The notes under the pieces: generated by a model
Seen by the model: only the letters and a program-made list of their open reading frames with translations
Told to the model about the DNA's origin: nothing
The model's database searches: none
Translations under genes and position numbers: made by a program
Part shown: positions 33,579-43,139 of the stretch, one piece after another
How positions within the stretch are numbered: position 1 is the first letter of the stretch
How the letters are laid out: each line of letters opens with the position of its first letter
DNA from: Manihot esculenta
Taxonomy: Eukaryota > Streptophyta > Magnoliopsida > Malpighiales > Euphorbiaceae
Assembly: GCF_001659605.2 (NCBI RefSeq)
Contig: NC_035178.2
Location: 10,548,062-10,612,061, forward strand
DNA: 64,000 nt
Reading direction: 5' to 3'

Positions 33579-35530
33579 CTACAGCTCCCAAGCATTTGAT
33601 AAGATTCCAGAGTCACACTGGCACCGTTTGCCCTGGTACGTATCAAAGAACTGCAACATGATGATAATTAATAATTACTAGTACGTTTATAAGAGTATTT
33701 TGATATTCATGAATAAGTTTCTCTAGAAATTTAGGAGCATTTTTTGCACATCCATCACTCGTCCATCTTCTATTCAGAATCAAACCAAATAATGTCATCC
33801 GTTAATTGGAAAACCATGCTTTGGTCATGGATGATTTGGAAACACATCCTTAGTTGGATGATGTTTACACAATGAATGATTTAAATAGATGAAACTTCGG
33901 TTGGATTCAAAAAAATTATTAATTATGGAAGAGCATACTTAGAGTCTGCGTAAAACCATCTCTAAAAATCCAAAACCTCCCCTGACAGCTACACAGCATT
34001 TGAATCACATTCACTGGGCCAAATACAAATAAATAAAGAAAAAAAAAGGTCCACTAGCCACTTTCAAGGGAGCAAGTATTTGCTTGTCCATTTCTTGTCT
34101 AGATTCCGTACACTGCTTGTTACTACTTGCTCACCAATAGACAATTACCAACGTTCCGATAATAAGATTATCTCTTTTAAAGTAATTCCACAAATCTGAT
34201 GTCCACTGAAAAATGCCAACTTAGCAGGAATTCCCTCCAAATTCTCCTCCAAGGGATCAACCACCACATCCCTACAACATCTTGTAATATGCTGTTACAT
34301 CAAACTTTTCCTGAAGAAATCATCCACATCATTTTGTCCTGTCCTTAGCTCCCAACCTTCACCAACTGAACCTCCAAATGAAGCTCTAATTGATTCCCAA
34401 GCCCCCTACAGTCATCGGCTCTCACTATGTAGAAATGCAACGGCGAGTCTTAACCAAAAGTTAACATGCAATTTCTTACTGCAAAGTCCTTGACATACCA
34501 GTCTAGATCTAAAACTAATTATCATATGTATTTGTTTTCACTGCTTCACACACACACTAACCTAATCCAGCTCAGAAGCATGCAAGTTTCCTTTTCATTT
34601 TGGAAATAAAAATGAACCATATTTAATTTTTGCTGCTTCCCATCTACTAAGAAGGGTTTTGATATAGATTATCTGTAGTTTATTCCAAGAACTTCTCTAA
34701 CCTATAATTAAAAACAATATCCAATAACAATTTAGTATCTACTCCTGAGTCCTATATGTTTAAGATATAGAATGAAATGTTAAGAGTGGCTTCCAAAATT
34801 GAGATAAGAAAAATTAGCCTATAAGAACACAGATCTAATCGACATGCAACGAGAAATTTTGCACTTAGAAAAACGAAAGCTTAAGATTCAAGAAAAAAAA
34901 AATACCAATCTGACAAATGGTTGTCGGAATACCCAGCCAAGAATAGGTATCTTCTCCGGAAAGACTGCCAAGGCAGGCCAGAAGAAACTGCAAAAGATCT
35001 CTATTTGCATCTTCAGCCACTCAAAACAAATACATTACCATAAAACAATGGCATACCTGAAAAGTATTATAAAGCCATATGCCTCCAATATCACCCCAAA
35101 AATTGGCCACCCTATGGTGATAAAATAGAATCCAGCACCAAATGAAACGGTCCCCTGCAAGATTAATAAAGCATGAGCAGTGTAAAATAAATCAAAGTTG
35201 TAAAATTGAAGTATCATGAATTGAAAAAAGAAAGGACCTTGAAGTTTTGGCGTTGCATGAAAAATTGGATGCTGAACTTCAATCCAAAGGTTAGACAAAA
35301 CCCTAAGATGAAGAGGATCTGAATTGGATTACCACAATAAACGAGACAGTGTCGGACAGCAAGCATAGAACAATAGCCAAAACAGGAAGAACGTTGTGTA
35401 TGAAAAAAAAACACAAAAAAAATACAAGAAAGAGCTTACATTTCCTATAACTAGACAAACATCGCAACAACCACAGAAAATTCCCATAGATGAGAAAAAT
35501 ATTCCCATTACCACCATGCATTGCCCCACA
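33579..35530 (-). CDS. GOT1-like vesicle transport protein, diverged and possibly decaying
   Basis: Exons on the minus strand: 35530-35440, 35318-35238, 35154-35057, 34987-34906 and 33650-33579, the last after a 1255-bp intron. Encoded segments: VGQCMVVMGIFFSSMGIF..VIGN, ILFILGFCLTFGLKFSIQFF then MQRQNFK, GTVSFGAGFYFITIGWPIFG then VILEAYGFIILF, SFFWPALAVFPEKIPILGWV then FRQPFV, and FFDTYQGKR. Order and exon borders match plant GOT1/SFT2-type four-span Golgi membrane proteins (about 140 aa), which act in ER-Golgi vesicle traffic. Oddities: the first membrane span is unusually divergent; the short N-terminal exon (usually a MN/E-rich leader ending in KK) is not found; and the last exon has lost one base after GKR, so the usual RVPV-stop end is replaced by a longer unrelated tail to the TAG at 33581. 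Leader-like sequence with a CT-rich stretch lies at about 35760-36010. It could be an expressed divergent paralogue or an early pseudogene. Confidence 0.65.
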
Positions 35531-37449
35531 CTGTTCCATTTCAAAAATTTCAAATCAATAAGTGTAAGAATCATGTAAAATAAAAAGAGCACATAGATAA
35601 AAGAATCTATTCTTCTTCTTTTTTCTTTTTGAAACTCCAACAATTAGTAATAAGCAACAAAACCATTACATTTTAGCTCGACATTCCAGTCTTTCACTCT
35701 GCCGCAATGCATTATTGTAAATGGTTCAGGTTCTGGCCTCATCTTCACTGCATCACAACATGAAAAACAAGACATAAATTATATATGTATATAGGAAAAT
35801 TATTGAAGATTAGAATTCAGATATTTGAGATAACAATGCCTCTGAGTATAACAAACAGAGAGTGAATGGCCGGGTCGAGAAAAACAAAGAGAGGTTTTCA
35901 AATCATTACTGCGTTTGATCCCGGAGAATAACTAAATTCCGGCACCTTTATTTTCCTTCGATTTTCTCAGTAATCAAACAGAGCACAAAAGAGAGGAAAC
36001 GGGAATTGAAAAAACTTGTACGGATAATTTAAAGATCTTTTTTCGTTGGGTGACGGTCATGTTACTGTAGCATTATAGGTTGTGGAAGCAATACCGATTA
36101 CTACTGAAGTGATCCCTACATTTAGGTTTCTTTGGCGTCTTTCAAAATAAATAATTTAAAAAATTAAATGAAGTTTTTTTATAATTAATTTGTATTTTTT
36201 AAATAACTTTTAAATAAAAATGAATTTGCTCCAGTGTTGAAATATCGCTTATTTACTAAATTTCTACTCCTTTAATCCACTAATTGAGAAAAAAATAAAA
36301 TAAAATACAAAATGAATTGAGTCATCGTTAATCAATCAACTAAAATAAACATTTTCGATAAAAAAAAAGATAAACATTACTCAACTTTAATTTATATTAT
36401 AAAAATTTCTAAATGTTTTATAAATAAAAATATTGTAAATGTAATATAGTATATTTTCTTTAAATTTTTACAAATAAAATTGGTAGTTTTTCTTTTAATT
36501 TTTATAGTTAATTTCAAATTTTCAACTTTTATGATTTTCAGCTATTTACAATAAATATAGATTTTTAATATAGTTTACAAATTTGAAAATATTTACAATT
36601 AATTATTTTTCAAATTTACCGTACAAAAACTATGTAACAAACTATTTTTAGAACCAATAATAAAATTATATATATTATCTTTAAATTTTGATTCTAGGTT
36701 AATGTCCAGGGTTTCACATCTCATTTATTGTAATTTCTCTATTTTATTTTAACTTAAAAAATTAGCAATATATATTCCTCATCCTATAAAATAGACTTAT
36801 TTTTCTTTTTTTATTCATATTATTTTTTCCATTTTATAATTTTTATCTATTTTATTTTTTAAGAAAATATAATTTTTTTATTAATTTCTTAATTTTATAC
36901 ATTTTAAATATATTAAATTTTATTAAATAATAAGAGATAATTTGAAAAATTTTTTAAAAATAAAATAAGATTATAATAATTGTTTTATATAATAACTAAA
37001 AAATAAATAATAATTTTAGAATAATTAAATAAAAAATATAAAAAAAATTATAAAATAAAAATAGTATAAATTATATTGCTTTTTGATATGTTATGAAAAA
37101 ATAAAATTTATTAGTTTTTAAAATAATTTAACAATAAAATAATATGAATTGACGGTATACTTAAAAACACAATATATTATTTTTAATTATATTAATTATA
37201 ATTTCTTAATTCATGTGCTAAATAAATAACTTCTGTGGGATGGACATAGTATTATTTTGTTCTATTTTATTGATAAACTATAATTAAATATGAATTTCTT
37301 TTTTGTTTAATACGATTCTACGTATAGTTTTTGTCTTTTTTTAATTAATGAATATATATCCATTCTTATATTATTATATTAAAATTATTTATATATGAAA
37401 ATTGAAATTTATGAATTTTATAATTTAAATTAAAGTGAATGGTTGTGTG
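35531..37449. other. Upstream region of the GOT1-like gene, then AT-rich spacer
   Basis: 35531-36010 probably holds the 5' leader and leader intron of the minus-strand GOT1-like gene. A short minus frame at 35747-35652 (MRPEPEPFTIMHCGRVKDWN...) is open but its phase does not fit splicing to the exon at 35530, so I leave it unassigned. 36100-37449 is AT-rich with nothing I can support. Confidence 0.35.
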
Positions 37450-37882
37450 AGCATTCGTAGATTCGGTTCAAAATCGAATCGAATCAAATAAATTAACAAT
37501 TGAAATTTTAGCATTTATAAAAATCGAACCGAACTGATTTTAATCAGAAATCGAATCAAATAGAACCGGTCTGATTCAGTTTGATTCGTTCAGTTTCGAT
37601 TTTTAATAAATTTTTTATTTTTTACACTTTATTTTTAATATTTTAAAATTTAATTAAAATATTTTAATTTTAATATAATCTCATTTTTCTATATTATTGA
37701 AAATAACATATTATTATCACTAATCGGTTCGATTTGATTTTTTTTTATCAAAATCGATTCAAACCGAAATAACTAAAAATTTTAAAATTAAAAATCAAAC
37801 CAAACCGAAATAAATAAAAAATCGAACCGATCTTTTAAATTTATTCAATTCGTTCAATTTTTTTAGTTTAAACCGAATACCG
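37450..37882 (+). repeat. Dispersed CGAACCGA/TCGGTT repeat family, copy 5
   Basis: Left edge GAGCATTCGTAGATTCGGTT, right edge AAACCGAATACC. The internal core is nearly the same as copy 4 (TTACACTTTATTTTTAATAT, TTTAAAATTTAATTAAAATA, ACTAATCGGTTCGATTTGAT). Confidence 0.65.
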
Positions 37883-38464
37883 CTTCTCTAGTCATTTATG
37901 ATTTAGATATTTAAATTAAAGAGTGATACAACATAATAATAACTCAATGATAAAATTTTCGTGATAAAAATCTTAATAAAGCAATATACTATATTGCATG
38001 AATAATCAAGAAGGTTGATGTCATAGCAAAATTCACTTATGAAATTATTCTTACATCCACAATATTCTCAACAATTGGGTATTCTACTCTCCCACGTTCA
38101 TCAATCATGTAAAACTCTAATTTCTACATTTTCGAGTGAATCTTGTATTCTAGTAAATACAGATGTGTCTTTCATACTTACTAATCACAGAGGAAACAAC
38201 AGCCCATTGCCACTAATGCTAAAGATCAGGTTTCAATTACAACACTTAAAGCATTGAAACCACATTAGCATTGGAATAGCAATACAGTGGTCAAATTCTC
38301 ACCTTGTAAATGAACTGCAAATAGAGTGATTCAATTTCTCATAGTATTTTTCATTTTAAAATTTAAATGCATTATTACTATAAGAACACATTCATGTCAC
38401 CCCTAACATCATGGTTGAAAGAAATTCCTTTAAAAACAAATTTTTTTTGCCCAAAAAAAGTCCA
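37883..38464. other. Spacer without supported feature
   Basis: Open frame at 38039-38257 is short and unrecognised. Nothing else seen. Confidence 0.4.
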
Positions 38465-38584
38465 CAATGGCAATAGTGTCCCGGGACTCTCACTACCTTC
38501 TAATTGCGGTTTGTGAATGGGCATGTGCGTCCCGGGGCGCACATGTATCTTTCACACAAATGAATGAAAGGGTATGGCTGAATT
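38465..38584 (+). repeat. Left arm of a duplicated segment (copy A, before the hAT insertion)
   Basis: GTGTCCCGGGACTCTCACTA onward matches the segment beginning near 39690 with scattered substitutions. The match resumes after the hAT element (39306 onward: CATATAAAGCTCCATAGACA against CATTTAAAGCTCTATAGACA), so the duplication predates the insertion. Confidence 0.8.
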
Positions 38585-39305
38585 TAGGGGTGTAAATGAC
38601 CCGAGCCGAGCCGAGCCGAGCTTTGAAGAGCTCAAACTTGGCTCGTTAAAATTTTTTCGAGCTCGAGCCGAATTCGAGCTTTACTCATATCGAACTCGAG
38701 CCGAGTATTAAGAAACTCAAGTTTGGCTCGTTTAGCAAACGAGTTTAGACGAGTCGAACTTTTATCGAGCTTTTATCGAGCTGAGTCTCAAATAGTTCAC
38801 GAGTAATTTAATTTATTTACATGTATAATAAATTTTAGTTTAAAACTATTAAGTTTAAAACTAAAATAATTTTAGTTAAATAAGTATATCTACAAATTAG
38901 CATGTAAACTTATAAAGATGAGTTTTTAAATCTTAATGATCTAAATATATGCAAGTTTAAGAGTGTAACTAAACTATATAGAGCTGAATTTTAAAAAATT
39001 CAGATTTGACTCATGAAAGTATATGCAGGGTTTGAGCTTATTTCTCTTATGATAGTAATTTCAGTTTACTTAACGAGACTGTTCACGAGCCTATTCGCGA
39101 GCCTGCTCATGAACTCAAAAATGAGCCGAGCTCACGAGCCTTAACGAGCCGAATACTATGGAGCTCAAGCTTGGCTCATTTATCAAACGAGCCTAAAAAT
39201 TAAGCTCGAGCTTGGCTCGTCTAGAAATCGAGTCGAGCTCAGTCGAGTTTTTATCGAATCGAACCTCGAATAGCTCACGAACGGTTTAGTTCATTTACAC
39301 CCCTA
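38585..39305. mobile_element. Non-autonomous hAT-type transposon with 15-bp TIRs and 8-bp target duplication
   Basis: Both ends read TAGGGGTGTAAATGA inward, a perfect 15-bp terminal inverted repeat. Flanks are GCTGAATT at 38577-38584 and 39306-39313, the 8-bp duplication expected for hAT elements. The 721-bp body is rich in CGAGCTCGAGCC / GAGCCGAGC and their complements, so it can fold on itself. It has no transposase frame. The paralogous segment near 39780 has a single uninterrupted GCTGAATT, i.e. an empty site. Confidence 0.9.
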
Positions 39306-39908
39306 GCTGAATTCATATAAAGCTCCATAGACATAGCCATACTAGAACCCGCCGACGAAGCTTGTGCATAAGCAATGCAGGCAAAACGAGAGCAGCAGAA
39401 CAATGCTGGCGACACACAGACGTGTGTAAATGATAATTAAAATAAAATATTTCTCATATCATAAATATTTTATAGAACTCTGGATCATCGGGTTGTTCTC
39501 GGGAATGTCGGGTCAAAACTGCCAGGTCCAATTTACAGTATTAACCATTCTAAGAATTTTATTTCGTTTGCGTGAAAGATACAAGTGTGTCCTGAGACTA
39601 ACTTGACCATTCGTAAACCGTGACTAGAAGGTCAAATGACTCCCGGGAGTCTCTAGGAGTAACTTGACCTGTTTGTTAATAGGCGATAGTGTCCCGGGAC
39701 TCTCACTACCTTCTAATCGCGGTTTGTGAATGGGCATGTATGTCTCGGGATGCACATATATCTTTCACACAAACGAATGAAAGGGTATGGCTGAATTCAT
39801 TTAAAGCTCTATAGACATAGCCATACTAGAATCCACCGACAAAGCGTGTGCATCAGCAATGCAGGCGAAACAAATAAGGTGCCAAATGCTGTCCATTGCT
39901 CTTTCCAG
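39306..39908. repeat. Cluster of direct and inverted copies of a ~130-bp sequence
   Basis: 39690-39870 repeats 38470-38584 plus 39306-39400 in direct orientation. The stretch 39565-39660 (CGTTTGCGTGAAAGATACAA, CCATTCGTAAACCGTGACTA, CTCCCGGGAGTC) is an inverted copy of the same motif set (TCTTTCACACAAACG, CGCGGTTTGTGAATGG, CCCGGGACTC). The DNA around 39540-39760 is thus a broad imperfect palindrome. It may be the remains of a transposon with long inverted ends. Confidence 0.6.
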
Positions 39909-40055
39909 GATGAAGCTTTTAAATCATTTGAAGAATTTAGAGAAGAAGAAGAATGGCTAAAAGGGGCAAGATGCTGTGAGTCTTGTGGGAAGATGCTGGA
40001 GATCAAGGTTTCAAATGCCAGGGAGACCATTGGGCAGCACTACTATACATGTGGA
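39909..40055 (+). pseudogene. Possible exon of a GRF-zinc-finger protein, separated from its next exon by a retrotransposon
   Basis: After an acceptor-like TTTCCAG (ending 39908) the frame reads DEAFKSFEEFREEEEWLKGA then CCESCGKMLEIKVSNARETI and GQHYYTCG, before a donor-like GTCAGT at 40056. The CxxCG...S...ETIGQ.YYxC spacing resembles the first half of a GRF-type zinc finger (a nucleic-acid-binding CHCC finger). The coiled-coil frame at 48075-48239 beyond the Ty3/gypsy element could be the following exon, as in plant GRF proteins that end in a coiled coil. The second half of the finger (a further Cys and a W) is not visible. Identification is tentative; the disruption by the transposon is clear whatever the sequence was. 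Confidence 0.35.
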
Positions 40056-40120
40056 GTCAGTATTTTTAATATGTTAATTCTTTTTCTTCTTCTTTTGATA
40101 TTATTATTAATTGCTTGAGT

Positions 40121-40526
40121 TGTGACAAACACATGACCCCTCATGCAATATATATCATGGATGAACCTGTCACCTATAGCCTACAACATAGCAGAACATG
40201 CCTCGACCAACTGTGCCAAAGGCCATACCTGGTCTCTCAGCTCATCTCATATCAGTACATATTATGCCATCTCGCGGCTAAGAGACTATCAACATCCATA
40301 ATACAAACATAAATGCACATGCAACACACATGGCATTACGCATCATCAACCAAGACGGGACTCCCCATTCGATCCTAGTGGACATGATCTTACTCTGAAT
40401 CTTTCTTATTGTGCTTGCCCTTCTATGACATCTAAGCCAACCTCTTTCCGATGTGGGATATCTCTCATCCTTGAGCATCTTTGCTCAACACACCGTACTC
40501 TTGAGGCCCAAAGCTCTGATACCAAC
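40121..40526 (-). mobile_element. Extra partial copy of the element's 5' internal sequence
   Basis: Repeats 45056-45461 (primer-binding site and 5' untranslated part) beyond the 3' LTR. It suggests that an LTR-internal-LTR-internal-LTR array, formed by recombination, later lost its left part. Confidence 0.8.
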
Positions 40527-43139
40527 TGTAACAGCCCGGAAGCTGCTCGGCACTAGGATCCAGATCGGCTTAAGGCCGCCGGGACCCGTAGTAAGCCTCT
40601 AAACATCCTGAACTCTAGGTATAATCCCATACATGATCAGCATTTTCATAAAAACTTAAGCTTTTACGGAAAGCCTTTAAACTTTTTCTTTACTTCAGCT
40701 TGACCTATGTATAGAAACATAGAACTTCATACTAGATGAGTCGTCAAGCTAGCTGTAAAAACATATCCGCTTTGGGTCAAGGGATTGAGACCCTTTCTTC
40801 CCTCACGGCCATACATACTTCAAACCATTAATTTCTATAACTTGAAAACATTCTTAAAACATTTCTTTAACTTTCATATTGATCATGCAAAACCAAGGGA
40901 TTTACCGACACTAGGCAAAGCACAAATCTATTCTATACATCTCACATACTCTTCTTAGCTTGGCTCTATCTCTTATAACATACTCATTACTCTTTCCATT
41001 CATCATAACCATATATCATCATTATCATCATGTCCACTACTAAGCTAAACAAGCATACAAAACATACATAGCATTACATAACATATCATCTCTTTAACAA
41101 CTCCCTTACATAACATCCTCTATAATCATAAACATACCCATCAAGCCTTACTCAAACATAAACAAACATAAACAAAACATAGCTAAGCTATTACAACCAA
41201 ACATGACAACCCATGCTTGAATCCTCTTCTTTCCCATAGCCCTATCTGACTTACTCTGGCTTACTTACTCTGGCCCTGCAAAACTGGGGTTAAGGGAATG
41301 GGGTGAGCTACAAGAGCCCAGTGAGTAGAAACAGAGAAAACAGTTCATTAATTTTGATTTCATTTTATTATTCATTATTTATTTTATTTTATTATTCATT
41401 TTATTTTATTCTTTCTTTTATTCCATGCTTTCATGAAATGCGTCATATCACAACGAATACACATCAAACATTTCATCCCCACTTGAGTTCACGCTAGCAA
41501 TCTCTTCCTCTTGCGGGTGATTTTAGAGGGTTCTCGAAACGTCCTTCCCCTCCGGGTTAGACATGACCCCAACATTCCCTCTGTCATAACTCGGCCCCGA
41601 AGGAGCTCTCATTGGGCTTTCCTACATGTACTCGCCCGACTAATAAGGACTCAATGACAGACTTACGGGCTATTGAGGTCGCCTTGGTCCACCCATCTCA
41701 TCACAAAATCAACAATTTATGCAATGCGTCACATTCGTGAAACTAGTGCAATCATCCTATTACATATAAACATGATGTATGCATATGCTTTAGGCGTTTG
41801 AATTCCTTAAAATAAAAGATGCATTAGACATTTGATTTCTTAAAAAATAAAAGATTAGGTTTAGTTCTACTCACCTCCTGGCAGACGCTGACAGACTCTA
41901 CAACTGCTAGCACTACTGGCCTCCTCGGTCCCTCGGGTCCGATCCTACACAGGTGGACTCGAATGAGGTGCCAAACATACTCTAAACAACTCATAAACAT
42001 ACCCCCAAAAACCCCTCTAAACATCACTAAAACATGCATAGGAAACACCCAAGAAACGGCTGGACAGAGCACTTTCGGCGGCACCTTCGGCGGCCGAAAG
42101 TCCCTTCCAGAGACGAAACTCGGGTAAGTTCGGCGGCAGGTTCGGCGGCCGAAACTCCTGGACAGAAACGAAAGTCCCTCCTTCGGGGGCACATTCGGCA
42201 GCCTAAAGACTGCCTCCCATGCAGGTTCGGCAGCCGAAACTCCTTTCGGCGGCCGAACCTGGTCCCCTCTGGACGACAGGTCCGATTCTGCCAAGCCAAA
42301 AACCAAACTCAAATATACCCAAATCCTCACATACTCTCTCCCAATCATGCATACTCACTCCCTCAAGCATAAAGGAGCATAAACTAACATAAACTCCTCA
42401 ACACAAACATCACATAACATACATTGGGTATAAAACCCACATAAACCTTAAACATGCACTTCTACCCAAACTCAACCATCAAACTCTATAAAACTTACTT
42501 AAAACTTCATTAAACATAAGGAAAAGCAAAGATCTACACTAACCTCTTGGAGATCGAGGGTTGGTGTGACCCGAACCTTGGAGATGTGGAGGAAACTAGC
42601 TCCGGGGTCTCCAAGCTCCAAATCCTTGATCCAAGCTTAAAGCTCTTCAAAACCAAGAATGAAACTCATAAAAACCATAGAAGATTGAAGGAAAACGTGA
42701 AATCGACCAAGGGAGGATATGAACTCACTTGGGCACGAGAATGGGGAGGAAACTCGCCCATTTTCGGTCTGAGGCCTTTTATAGGCGACCGGCTGAGCCA
42801 CATTCGGCGGCCAAACCAGCACCCTAAAGTCCCCCATGTTCGGCGGCCGAACTTGAGGTTCGGCAGCCGAACCTGGTTTCTGCCCAACTCAACTTTCGGA
42901 AGCCAAAAGTCCATCCGAAACCATCTCATGTTCGGCGGCCGAACATCACCTTCGGCGGCCGAACCTGGGTTCTTCCTCCTTGGCCTTTTCTCTTCAAAAC
43001 TCAATTCATTTTCATTTAAAACCATGAAATCATGTGAAAACATTTTAGAAAACACCTTCTACCCTTCTAGAGAGATCCAACACCCTAGATTCCGCCGGAA
43101 GGCAGGAATCCCGATGCCGGATTCTAGCCGGGTATTACA
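40527..43139 (-). repeat. 3' LTR of the non-autonomous Ty3/gypsy element (2613 bp)
   Basis: Bounded on the plus strand by TGTAACAGCCCGG (left) and CTAGCCGGGTATTACA (right). The minus-strand TATA box is at about 42772-42780 (CTATAAAAGG on the element strand). GGTTCGG-CCG-CCGAACC interrupted palindromes lie in two clusters, 42075-42265 and 42795-42965. Confidence 0.9.

Noticed and set aside
34844..35128. Plus-strand 94-codon frame
   Set aside because: Antisense shadow over GOT1-like exons.
35652..35747. Minus-strand frame MRPEPEPFTIMHCGRVKDWN as first exon of the GOT1-like gene
   Set aside because: Its donor leaves one base, which does not match the phase needed by the exon at 35530, and it does not resemble a GOT1 N-terminus.
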